Source: Bathymodiolus brooksi (lineage: Eukaryota; Mollusca; Bivalvia; Mytilida; Modiolidae). From it: a DNA stretch of 64,000 nt. A program made the translations under genes and the position numbers. The stretch lies in assembly GCA_963680875.1 (NCBI GenBank), contig OY804579.1, forward strand, positions 49,316,536 through 49,380,535. The letters run 5' to 3'. Positions 45,501 to 57,132 of the stretch are shown piece after piece. Position 1 is the first letter of the stretch, and every line of letters starts with the position of its first letter. A model generated the notes under the pieces. It searched no databases. It worked only from the letters and a program-made list of their open reading frames with translations, and was not told where the DNA came from.

Positions 45501-47374
45501 AACAAAGATTATCTAGGAGTATCAGGTGTAAACAGAATGGATGTTCATGGTACCTTTGACAGCTTTTAACTTTTGGCTACGTATTTCCGAGTCGGTTCTA
45601 ACACATTCCTCTGTGGTGACAAACACAAATTTGATAGCACACTCGGAGCAGGAATTTGCCCAAGAGTAAAATCCGTGTGCGTCTTGTATAATTTGCTTTT
45701 CTCTTTTCACAGCTCCGTCTGCCATTCTTTTAACAAAAGCTCTTATCCCATGGCATGTGTCCTTCCCATGTCCTGCTTCAAAGAATTGACACCTTGCGGC
45801 TATTCCAAGTAAATTAATGTGATTTGCGATCATTCCGAATACAAATGTATATATGTATTTCGATATTGACTGGTATCTGTAGCGTAATGTATACAGCTCA
45901 TCATGAGAACCATTTCTTGTAGCATTGGAATTAGATTTTTGATAAATGCGTAAACTGCAGATGCTGTATGACTTAGTTCGTCCGAGATAAAGGCAAATGA
46001 TTTGTGTTTAAGAACTAATTGATTGTTTTCCTCTTTCTTAAAGTAGGCCACCACAGGATGAACCGTGACCATACTTTGATTCCAGTATGCACTTTGTACT
46101 TCTTCCATGTTTGTACACGTATAATTTTCAGAGAAGTCCATTGGTGCAACCACATGCCCAAATGTCAGATTCTCCTTCAGCTGCCTTATTTCAGTGTACT
46201 GGTTGCTTACTAATTGGATATCCTCTCTAAATATTTGTGCATGGTGTCAATGAAGATTAGTTTGAATTCTTCTTTGGAAATATCTACCATAACAAGATTC
46301 ATCTTCTTTTTACCATCCCCTAATTCTACTCGTTTCCAAGTTGAATACTTGACATTTCCTTCCTCCAACGAATCAATCATAGTTAGTACCTGTTCATCTG
46401 AATGATTCCTGAAAAATGCAATTGCATTTTTCATTTCACTTGAGCCTCTTGTTTGACTTAATTGGAGAACCTTTAACATGAGTGTCATATTCTGGTGCTT
46501 CAAACACAAACATGTCCTCCTTGCCGAGAAAGAGACCGTAAAATATAAGTGGGTCGACATATGAAAAATGTTGATCTGCTAACTTTAGCATTTGGGGACT
46601 CAATCAGGAATTTGTCGTACACATTGTCCAAATAATCGTTCAAAATTCGTTTGGCCTTCATTGTTCCGTCGACTATTTTGATCCCTTGCTTGTTTGGATG
46701 GACAGTGCTATTGTCACAACGTTCCAGAAAATGCACAATACTTTCTCGATATAGCCCATGTTCTTTCAGTGAACGCCTTCGTTTTCCTTGTTTCAATATC
46801 TTTTCCTTGACCTCAGCCATTCGATTGCGACATAGCCCCAGTTCGGATGACACTTTTCTGAAAAACCTATATTTCTTAAGTATTTTGCCACCTATGATAA
46901 GTTCGACAGCTTTCTTTGTCCTCTTATGTTTCGTTTTCAGGGCGTTCTTGATTTCTTCATTCAGGGTGTATGCCATAATCAAATTATTTCTAAGCTTTGC
47001 TGCCTTGAATGGATTAATACCAGCCTCTAGTACATATTCTTCTACTTTTTTAAGCTTCGGCGTAAAGACATGATATGCTTATTTTACTTTGTAATTGTAT
47101 TTCTGACTCTTGCCTTTCCACCCTTTCCTCTGCCTGGAAAATCGAACTTCAAAACCAATGTGTTTTTGGCCACCTCCCTTTTGCGTTCTCTCATTTTACT
47201 ATTTGAAATCAGCTTTATTACATGTGTCTTCTTTCTGTCACTTCTAGAAAGCTCACTTGATGCGATATAATACTTCTTGACCCTTTCACGTTCCTTCTGT
47301 AGATATTGAGACCCCTCTTTCTGTTTATTTCTCTCACGGTAGGCACGCTGAATTTCCGCCCGTGTTTTACTCAT
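45500..47374 (-). pseudogene. Transposon-like gene of an unfamiliar family, decayed
   Basis: Five open segments follow one another on the minus strand: 47374-47084, 46982-46500, 46560-46210, 46153-45830 and 45833-45522. Together they look like one protein of about 600 residues broken by at least four frameshifts. The N-terminus is strongly basic (KTRAEIQRAYRERNKQK, coiled-coil-like). The middle has KRILNDYLDNVYDKFL, then CRPTYIL and TCLCLKHQNM, with paired cysteines and His as in a zinc-binding region. The C-terminal half has acidic landmarks in conserved-looking contexts: MDFSENYTC, FISDELSHTASAVY, a Y-x-T-D-x-SQYRN motif, and FEAGHGKDTCHGIRAFVKRM. From memory, similar proteins occur as uncharacterised, often multicopy genes in molluscs and cnidarians. 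Spaced D and E residues suggest a DDE-type nuclease; that is inference. No terminal repeats were found by eye. Confidence 0.6.
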
Positions 47375-47379
47375 GATGG

Positions 47380-47860
47380 ACAGTAATTAGGGATATGTAA
47401 TGGAAAGTTAAAACACTTTGATAACATGTGCGATGTTGATAGATGGACTGACGTTATACATCGATGAAATACATAGAAACTTCTAACTCTTCCAGGTAAC
47501 CACTCTGCATTACCATTTGTTGTTCAATGTTTTTTCTTCTTCATGTGTATGCGGTTTTTATTTTATTTAAATGATTTGAATAGTTTAGACTGTGTTTATC
47601 ATCTATTTTTTGTCAACGGTTTGTTCTGTATCATTTTTTAGTTTAAAAAATCTTCCGAAATGTGTCCATTTTGACCACAAAAATGCTGTGTCACGAGGTA
47701 AAGGTCTGATTGTACCCATATATTGAACAGGATACTCAGCTTGTAGTTTTTTTCCTGAAAACTATCTATACGTATAGTTATATCAACACGAACACGACCT
47801 ACCATTGTTTTAGAATTCGCGACAGCGCTTTCGAACATTCCGTTACCATTAATGCATTGA
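47380..47860. other. Non-coding, nothing recognised
   Basis: AT-rich 5' flank of the transposon-like gene; no clear terminal repeat seen. Confidence 0.4.
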
Positions 47861-47864
47861 TTAA

Positions 47865-48072
47865 ATGAGACTGGTCAGTTTTATTGGTGGAGGAAACCGT
47901 AGTACCCGGAGAAAACCACCGACCTGTCGCAAGTCACTGACAAACTTTATCACATAATGTTGTATCGCCGGAGCGGGATTCGAACTCACAACGTTAGTGG
48001 TGATAGGGAATGATTGCATATGTAGTTGTAAATCCAACTACCATACGATCACGACCTCGACGGCCCCCTTTT
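47865..48072 (-). mobile_element. tRNA-derived SINE, 3' end truncated
   Basis: On the plus strand as complement: ttattggtggaggaaaccg, aaaccaccgacctgtcgcaa, ataatgttgtat, a B-box-like gggattcgaactc and the head ending acggcccc. The final gttgaaagtggcg tail is missing. Confidence 0.75.
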
Positions 48073-48174
48073 ACGCACTCAGTTCCAAATCTAAATATCT
48101 ATATTTTAAACGTATTGTATGTTTACAGTTTCAACTGGTTGATTATGCAATAAATACCGTTTATACGTAGTTAA

Positions 48175-48580
48175 AGAAGACGTGACTATCTAAGTTAGTG
48201 CGCATGACGCCTTTCTGAAATAACCTTCACCAGGTAGGTACATTCTAAAGATTGGAAAGCCAAAGATCAAAATAGGTATTCAGAAATTCATTTAACATAA
48301 TATACAATATATCAAAATGGTTACATTAATTTATAGACAAGCCTTCTTTACAAATTTAGAAAATACATTTTCTTTTTTAACTTTAACAGCAGAAATAAAA
48401 CAATATGATATGATATTAATAGCAAAAATGATAATGAAATGACTTTGTCCAAATGATCACAACAGGTCCTTTTGAAACTTGAGAGCAAGAAAACAAACAT
48501 CCCTAAACACGATAGCCAAAGTCGGCTACGGTCACCTATGTCTGATAGAGTAGAACCTTAGTTTTAAAGTCGACTCGACA
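48175..48580 (+). repeat. Family B copy split by an insertion
   Basis: The first part is at 48175-48270 (gtgcgcatgacgcctttctg, aataaccttcaccaggtag). The second part is at 48470-48580 (agagcaagaaaacaaaca, aagtcggctacggtcacc, tctgatagagtagaacctta). About 200 bp of AT-rich DNA lies between. Confidence 0.55.
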
Positions 48581-48779
48581 ATGGATATTGATTCATTTGG
48601 AATCATGATTATGTTGTACAATTGTTGGGTGATGATTTATTTCCATTAGTGAGTGGTTTGTTTGTTGATTATGTAATATTGCTCTATTATTCAACAAATT
48701 ATATCACTTGAATCTGTTATAGTTTTGTATAATATTACCATATTTCTGATTGATATTCGAGATTAACAGCACCAATACA

Positions 48780-49020
48780 TGTTCGAAGACATCAAAGATG
48801 TAATCAAAAACCCAATATCGAAAAAAAGACAGACAATACAATGGCCAAAAGAAAAAAGGACACCCAATTATGAACAAAACACAACACAGAAAACTGAATA
48901 TCGCGTAACACGGACTCCACCTGGGGTTAACTCAGGTCCTCCGGAAGGATAAACAGTTCCTACTCCACATACACCCGTCGTGTTACTCTTGTTGCAAACC
49001 CGATGATACACATGTAAGTC
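48780..49020 (-). mobile_element. Family C tail
   Basis: Complement of the tail: aaagacagacaatacaatgg, ccaaaagaaaaaaggaca, aacacaacacagaaaact, ccggaaggataaacagttcc and cacccgtcgtgttactcttg. Confidence 0.65.
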
Positions 49021-49439
49021 ATGAATTTGGAAAGCAACGGATTACGATTACGACAATCAGAACGTATCCGTTGTCATTATAATACATGCAATTTGTCGTA
49101 AAAGGTGTGCTTATTATTAGATATACAATCCATATCTAAATGTATTTCTTGGTTTTGGCTATCCTGAAACTTTGGTATGCTTGCTCATGATGGTTTTACA
49201 GAGCGTTGGTCATCAGTCTGACGCCTATATCGATTATGATATTGTTATCCTGCTTCACACTGATAATCACAGTTTTCTGGCTTTGAGTGTTCGGTCATAT
49301 ATTCTCTAATTAAGACGTATTAGGATATTTATACATCCAATATGAAGACAATTGTTGCCAATAAATATTGTCTTATTTACAACTGGTGACGTTAGTGGTC
49401 AGTTAGAAGTCTTCATACCACTGATTATGCTTGTAATCT

Positions 49440-50165
49440 AAACGTCAAAAATGTGTATCTTGTAGATTTGGTGATTTCATTGATCGCATCTATCACATTG
49501 AGCTTGAAATAAAGGATACCACAGATACAGATAGGTCTGCTTCATACCTTGAAATTGACAGTGAGGAACGGTTAAGAACGAAACTTGACGACAAAAGAGA
49601 TGATTTCCATTTTCCCATTATGAACTTTTCATTTATATGTAGCAACATTCCAGCAGCACCTGCATATGGAGCATGTATCTCTCAGTTGATATGATATTCC
49701 AGAGCTTGTGGTTCCTATCAGCATTTCCTTGATAGAGGGTTGCTGCTAATAAGGAAGATGCTGAACCAAGTGTTCCTTTTGGTAAAGTTGAAGTCATCAC
49801 TTCGAAAATTTTACGGTCGACACTATGACTTGGTTGGCCGTTATGAAATATTTGTGTCACAAATGACCACGGATATGTTCCACTTGTCGCAAACACTTCC
49901 CGGTCCTTTCCTCATTCGCGACTTATCGCAGGGTGTGTAACTAGATTAAAACGACGAGTGACACTAGTGGAGCAGGAACTGCTTTCCCTTCCGGAGCACA
50001 TGAGTTCACTCCTGGTTTTAGTGGGGTTCGTGTTACTCGATCTTTAGTTTTATGTGTAATGTTTTGTAGATCGTTGTTTGTCCTTTTGTCCCTTTTCTTT
50101 TAGCCAGTGTGTTGTTTGTACTTCTTCGATTTACAGATTCTAATTACCCCTTCTCACCCTTCTTG
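49440..50165 (+). pseudogene. Family C: RT fragment with tail
   Basis: The plus strand encodes FGDFIDRIYHIELEIKDTTD, SASYLE, KRDDFHFPIMNF, CSNIPAAPAYG, an in-frame stop after CISQLI, then GLLLIRKMLNQVFLLVKLKS and SLRKFYGRHYDLVGRYEIFV (49740-49940). It is followed by the tail to 50165 (gagcaggaactgctttccct, ggggttcgtgttactcgatc). This is the most complete RT-to-tail unit, and it shows that the tail belongs 3' of the RT. Confidence 0.7.
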
Positions 50166-50169
50166 TGCA

Positions 50170-51280
50170 GCTGTGTTAATAAATTCAACTGCTGTCTTAA
50201 GACAAGTAAAACAGTTTATCGCCATTTTATTGTATTCAAATGAATTGTTCATCCATTTTTCCACATATTACAGTATTAACTAGGAATTGTCTATATATGT
50301 ATTACCGTTATCACGAGGGGAGGGTTATGATCCCATTATCCGGTTTAACCCCACCACATTTGTGTGGTTGTTCCTATCCAGGATTTTGATTTCTAACGTC
50401 ATATCTCGTGGTCCTTTTGTGTTCAGTGAGTTCAGCTAAGATGAGAAGTGATTGTTCGTTTTGTTAATATTGGCTTAAACTTTCTTTTCATAATTAAACA
50501 TGTATTTGCATGCAGACGATTCAAGGTTGTATAAGTAGATACATGTTTACCAAAAGTCAGTAATTGTCAACGTAAGATTGTCTTTAGGCATGGCAAAATC
50601 CAATATGTGTATGTTTGTGACTAATGAACCTACCATATTACTTTTAGAGGAGGCTATCTTTTCCCTACCCGAGCAAGAATTTTTTTTTCATGAAACAAAA
50701 TCAGTTTATTTTTTCATGAAAAAATTGTATTTTTTTTTCTCAAATATTCTCAAAATGTTAGTGCCGTATTAATTATTATTTACATCTTCGGAGTCAGTTT
50801 AATTTTTTTTTCTGTAAAAGAATTTGAAGACATAATTTGTTTTAAAGATTAAACCGTTTATATATCAATATCTATATTAATATATCAATCAATGACGATG
50901 GTCACAATTTATATTTTATTTATTTATATATTCTGTATATGTAGGAGGAAAAATATAATAGACCCGTGTACATATATATTGCTTAGGTCAATAAAATTTA
51001 AATATCTACATTATTATATTTGTTTTTCTATAACTCACGTGTGTATGGGGTGAGGTGACAAATTAGGTGCTTAGCTAATATTCACCAGAGTATTAGTTTA
51101 AATCTATCACGATATCATTTATATCTTTCTTAATTATATCTAAGTGTCTGTGTTTTAGTGTCTGTTATAGTTGTCAGAGACGACAAGATTGTTCGATAAT
51201 AGCTATATTACATGACACATTTTTTTTCTAATATTGAAAACGTATGATGAACATTTACAAAGGAAGAATACCTAGTATAA
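50170..51280. other. AT-rich DNA, no gene recognised
   Basis: Contains T runs and a tatatatat-rich stretch; no domain was recognised. Confidence 0.4.
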
Positions 51281-51283
51281 AAA

Positions 51284-51344
51284 ATGTCGACATCGATTGT
51301 ACTTTTACTGGTTCTCTTCATGAAATGCGGGTTTTCTTTTGCAG
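51284..51344 (+). CDS. Possible signal-peptide first exon
   Basis: An ATG at 51284 opens a 20-codon frame, MSTSIVLLLVLFMKCGFSFA, with one base over, ending exactly at a donor-like GCAG/gtcaga. The sequence is a textbook secretion signal: short N-region, a hydrophobic core (IVLLLVLF), then a small-residue end (SFA). The ATG context is aaaaATGt. No second exon was identified; the following DNA is AT-rich, then a SINE, then the minisatellite. A single short exon cannot be proven by eye. Confidence 0.35.
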
Positions 51345-51426
51345 GTCAGATATAGTATTTTTTATAGAAATTTTAATTATTTAAAAGCTAATTAACTTAC
51401 ATCATGCACACTTTGCCGATAATTGA

Positions 51427-51690
51427 GGGTTAGGGTTAGGATTATGGTGCTTAACGTCACTTTCAACAATATTTCAGTTATATCATGGCGGATAGTTTTA
51501 TTGGTAGCGGAGAGCGGATTACACAGAGAAAACCACTGATCAGTCGCAAGTCAGTGACATACTTTATAACATAATGTTGTATCAAGTACACCACACCACG
51601 AACGGGGTTCGAACTCACAACGTCAGTAGTGATAGGCACTGACTGCATAAGTAGTTAAAATCCAATTACCACGACCACGACGTCCCCGCC
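51427..51690 (-). mobile_element. tRNA-derived SINE
   Basis: Complement of the full SINE: the tail near 51443 (gtgcttaacgtcactttcaa), body (aaaccactgatcagtcgcaa, ataatgttgtatc), a B box (ggggttcgaactc) and the head to 51690. Next to its 3' end lies ggttagggttagg, two telomere-like units. Confidence 0.78.
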
Positions 51691-51719
51691 GATATTTGAA
51701 TTTAATTAGAAGAGTAAAT

Positions 51720-52110
51720 AAACAGTACCTGTTCCACTAATGACACCTGTCGTGTTACTCTCGTCACAAACCCAGTGATAATTGATGAACGAGGAAAGGA
51801 AGGGATTGTTATTTACGATACCCTTATCCCCTCCATACTTTTATCCAGCAATACACGCAATAAGGTAAACCTTTCAGAAGCAGAGAAATGGGCTGTCAGT
51901 TGTTGTTATCAACTCCTTCGTCAGTTTTAAGTCTAGATCATTGAAACTATGCATAGGGTTTGTAAACATCTTAGACATAATAGGTACACTAAGTTGATAA
52001 TGTTGATGGCTATGCTTCATACGCGTTAGAGGAGGGGCAATCAAGAATGGACAATCGAGAGATCCAGAGAGGCTGCCAACTGATAGAACAATTAATTGAA
52101 TACTCGACCG
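51720..52110 (-). mobile_element. Family C fragments
   Basis: Complement of tail pieces: cctgttccactaatgacacc, tgtcgtgttactctcgtcac, then at 52030-52085 ggggcaatcaagaatggaca, matching the complement of 17200-17240. Broken and non-coding. Confidence 0.5.
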
Positions 52111-55066
52111 TAAGATACAAAAAATCAATATTTATTAGATGGAAATATTAACATAACTAATTTTTGAATTCGGTTGGGATTATCTTGTGATTTCATAATA
52201 GCACGAATAAAACTATTGAAAAAGGTGTGAATAAATGCAATATTAAGTTTGCAACTTATATTTCTTCAAATAGTGAATACAAATTGGAAGATACCAAAGG
52301 AATTAACAAAGCTCTAAGAGCTTATCATAACTATAGAAACTAGATATGCTGCAATGGTCATTACCATGGGGCACTCAATAAGATGATATCTTAAAACTCT
52401 CATTCCCCCGAGGCGCTCAATAGCATGGTATGTTACTATCCTCATTACCCTGAGGCACTCAATAAGATGATATGTTGCTACACTCATTACTCTGGGGCAC
52501 TCAATAAGATGGTATGTTACTACCCACATTACCATGAGGCACTCAATAAGATAATGTGTTGCTATCCTCATTCCCATGTTGAACTCAATAAGATGATAAG
52601 TTACTATCCTCATTCCCCTGTGGCATTAAATAAGATGGTATGTTGATATCATCATTACCCTGGGGCACTCAATAAGATGATATGTTACTATCCTCATTAC
52701 CCTGGGGCACTCAATAAGATGATATGTTAAAATTAGCATTCCCCTCAGGCGCTCAATAAGATGATATGTTGCTACCCTCATTCCCCTGGGGCACTCAATA
52801 ATATGGTATGTTAATATCCTCATTACCCCGAGGCACTCAATAAGATGATATGTTGCTACCCTCATACCCCTGGGACACTCAATAAGATGACATTTTGCAA
52901 TTCTCATTACCCAGACGCACTCAATAAGATGATATATTACTACCTGCATTCCCCTCGGACACTCAATAAGATGATATGTTGCTACCCTCATTATCCTGAA
53001 GTACTCAATACGATATGTTACTACCCTCATTCCCCTGGGGCACTAAATAGGATGATATGTTACAATTCTCATTAACCTAAGGCACTCAATAAGATGATAT
53101 GTTACTACCCTCATTACCCTGGGGCACTCAATATGATGGTATGTTGCAATCCTCATTCCCATGAGGTACTCAATAAGATAGTATGTTACTATCCTCATTC
53201 CACTGAGGCACTAAATAAGATGATATGCTGTTACCCTCATTCCCCTGAGGCACTCAATAAGATTATATGTTAATATCCTCATTCCCATGAGGCACTCAAT
53301 AAAATGGAATGTTGCTATCCTCATTCCCCTGCGGCACTCAATAAGATGACATGTTACAATTATCATTGCCGGGAGACAATCAATAAGATAATATGTTACT
53401 ACCCTCATTACTCTGGGGCACTCAATAAGATGATATGTTACTACCCTCATTACTCTGGGGCACTCAATAAGATGGTATGTTGCTACCCTCATTCCCCTGA
53501 GGCACTCAATAAGATGAGATGTTGCTATCCTCATTCCCCTGGGGCACTCAATACGATGGTATGTTACTATCCTCATTCCCATGAGGCACTCAATACGATG
53601 GTATCTTACTTATCCTCATTCTCATGAGGCACTCAATAAGATGGCATGTTACTATCCTCATTCCCATGAGGCACTCAATAAGATGGTATGCTATTACCCT
53701 CATTCCCCTGAGGCACTCAATTAGATGGTACGCTACTACCCTCATTCTCTTGGGGCACTCAATAAGATGGTATGTTGCTACCCTCATTACAATGAGGCAC
53801 ACCAATAAGATGATATGTTACTACCCTCATTCCCCTGGGTCACTCAATAATATGGTATGTTGCACTCAATAAGATTACATGTTGCAATTCTCATTACTCA
53901 GACGCACTCCAATAAGATGATATATTACTACCCTCATTCCCCTGGAACACTCAATAAGATGATATGTTACTCCCCTCATTCCCCTGGGGCACTAAATAAG
54001 ATGATATATTGCTACCCTCATTCCCTTGAGGCACTCAATAAGATGATATGTTGCTACCCTCATTCCCTTGCGACACTCAATAAGATGATATGTTACCACC
54101 CTCATTACCCTGGGGCACTAAATAAGATGATAAATATGTAGCTACGCTCATTCCCCAGAGGCACTCAATAAGATGATATGTTGCTAGTCTCATTCCCCTG
54201 GGGCACTAAATAAGATGATATGTTGCTACCCTCATTCCCTTGAGACACTCAATAAGATGATATGTTGCCACCCTCATTACCCTGGGGCACTAAATAAGAT
54301 GATAATTATGTAGCTACCCTCATTCCCCAGAGGCACTCAATGAGATGATATGTTGCTAGCCTCATTCCCCTGGGGCACTAAATAAGATGATATGTTGCTA
54401 CCCTAATTCCCCTGGGGCACTAAATAAGATGACATGTTAAAGTTTTCATTAGCCTGAGGCACTCAATAAGATGATATGTTACTACCCTCATTACCCTGAG
54501 GCACTCAATACGATGATATGTTGCTACACTCATTACCCTGGGGCACTCAATAAGATGGTATGTTACTACTCTCATTACCCTGAGGTACTCAATAAGATGA
54601 TATGTTGCTATCCTCATTCCCCTGGTGCACTCAATAAGATAATATGTTACTATCCTCATTCCCGTAAGGCATTCAATAAGATGGTATGTTGATATCATCA
54701 TTAACCTGGGGCACTCAATAAGATGATATGTTACTATCCTCATTACCCTGGGGCACTCAATAAGATGATGTGTTAAAATTCTCATTCCCCTCAGGCGCTC
54801 AATAAGATGATATGTTACTACCCTCATTCCCCTGGGGCACTCATTAATATGGTATGTTAATATCCACATTACCCAGAGGCCCTCAATAAGAGGATATGTT
54901 GCTACCCTCATACCCCTGGGGCACTCCATAAGATGACATGTTGCAATTCTCATTACCCAGACACACTCAATAAGATGATCTCTTACTACTTGCATTCCAC
55001 TCGGGCACTCAATAAGATGATATGTTGCTACCCTCATTATCCTGAGGTACTCAATACGATATGTTT

Positions 55067-57132
55067 CTACCCTCATTCCCCTGGGGCACTAAATATGATG
55101 ATATGTTACAATTCTTATTAGCTTAAGGCACTCAATAAGATGATATGTTACTACCCTAATTACCCTGGGGCACTCAATAAGATGGTATGTTGCAATCCTC
55201 ATTCCCATGATGAACTCAATTAGATGGTACGTTACTATCCTCATTCCCATCAGGTACGCAATAAGATGGTATGTTACTATCCTCATTCCCCTGGGGCACT
55301 AAATAAGATGATATGTTACTATCCTCATTCCCATGAGGCACTCAATAAAATTGTATGTTGCTATCCTCATTCCCCTGGGGCACTCAATAAGATGACATAT
55401 TACAATTCCCATTACTCGGAGGCACTCAATACGATGGTATGTTACTATCCTCATTACCATGAGGCACTCAATAACATGGTACCTTACTTATCCTCATTCT
55501 CATGTGGCACTCAATAAGATGGCATGTTACTATCCTCATTCCCATGAGGCACTCAATAAAATGGTATGTTGCTATCCTCATTCCCCTGGGGCACTCAATT
55601 TGATGGCATGTTACAATTATCATTGCCCAGAGACAATCAATAAGATTATATGTTACTACCCTCATTACTCTGGGACACTCAATAAGATGGTATGTTGCTA
55701 CCCTCATTCCCTTGAGGCACTCAATAAGATTACATGTTACAATTCTCATTACTCGGACGCACTCCAATAAGATGATATATTACTACCCTCTTTACTCTGG
55801 GGCACTCAATAAGATGGTATGTTGTTATCTTCATTCCCCTGAGGCACTCAATAAGATGGCATGTTACTATCCTCATTCCCATGAGGCACTCAATAAAATG
55901 GTATGTTGCTATCCTCATTCCCCTGGGGTACTCAATAAGATGACATGTTACAATTATCATTGCCCGGAGACAATCAATAAGATGATATGTTACTACCCTC
56001 ATTCCCCTGAGTCACTCAATATGATGGTATGTTACCATCCTCATTCCCATGAGGCACTCAATAAGATGGTATGCTATTACCCTCATTACCATGAGGCACA
56101 CCAATAAGATGATATGTTACAATTCTCATATCTCGAAAGCACTCCAATAAGTTGATATATTATTACCCTCATTCCCCTGGAACACTCAATAAGATGATAT
56201 GTTGCTACCCTCATTCCCTTGAGGCACTCAATAAGATGATATGTTGCCACCCTCATTACCCTGGGGCACTAAATAAGTTGATAATTATGTAGCTACCCTC
56301 ATTCCCCAGAGGTACTCTATCAGATGATATGGTACTAGCCTCATTCGCCTGGGGCACTAAATCAGATGATATGTTGCTACCCTCATTCCCCTGGGGCACT
56401 AAATAAGATGATATGTTACAGTTTTCATTAACCTGAGGCACTCAATAAGATGAAATATTACTACCCTCATTCCCATGAGGCACTCAATAAGATGATATGT
56501 TGCTATCCTCATTACCCTGAGGCACTCAATACGATGATATGTTGCTACACTCATTACCCTGGGGCACTCAATAAGATGGTATGTTACTACTCTCATTACC
56601 CTGAGGCACTCAATAAGATGATAAGTTACTATCCTCATTCCCTTAAGGCATTCAATAAGATGGTATGTTGATATCATCATTAACCTGGGGCACTCAATAA
56701 GATGATATGTTGCTATCCTCATTACCCTGAGGCACTCAATACGATGATATGTTGCTACACTCATTACCCTGGGGCACTCAATAAGATGGTATGTTACAAC
56801 TCTCATTACCCTGAGGCACTCAATAAGATGATAAGTTACTATCCTCATTCCCTTAAGGCATTCAATAAGATGGTATGTTGATATCATCATTAACCTGGGG
56901 CACTCAATAAGATGATATGTTACTATCCTTATTACACTGGGGCACTCAATAAGATGATGTGTTAAAATTCTCATTCCCCTGGGGCACTAAATAAGATGAT
57001 ATGTTACAGTTTTCATTAGCCTGAGGCACTCAATAAGATGAAATATTACTACCCTCATTCCCATGAGGCACTCAATAAGATGGTATGTTGCTATCATCAT
57101 TCCCCTGCGGCACTCAATAAGATGATATGTTG
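55067..57132. repeat. Higher-order block 1 (2,066-bp shift to block 2)
   Basis: Starting at ctaccctcattcccctggg at 55067, the order of variant 42-bp units is repeated from 57133. Variant units unique enough to mark the register include gcaataagatggtatg, ttgatggcatgtta/ttgatgacatgtta and cattgcccagagacaa. Confidence 0.75.

Noticed and set aside
51427..51445. Telomere-like ggttagggttagg
   Set aside because: Only about two units; too short to be called an interstitial telomere.
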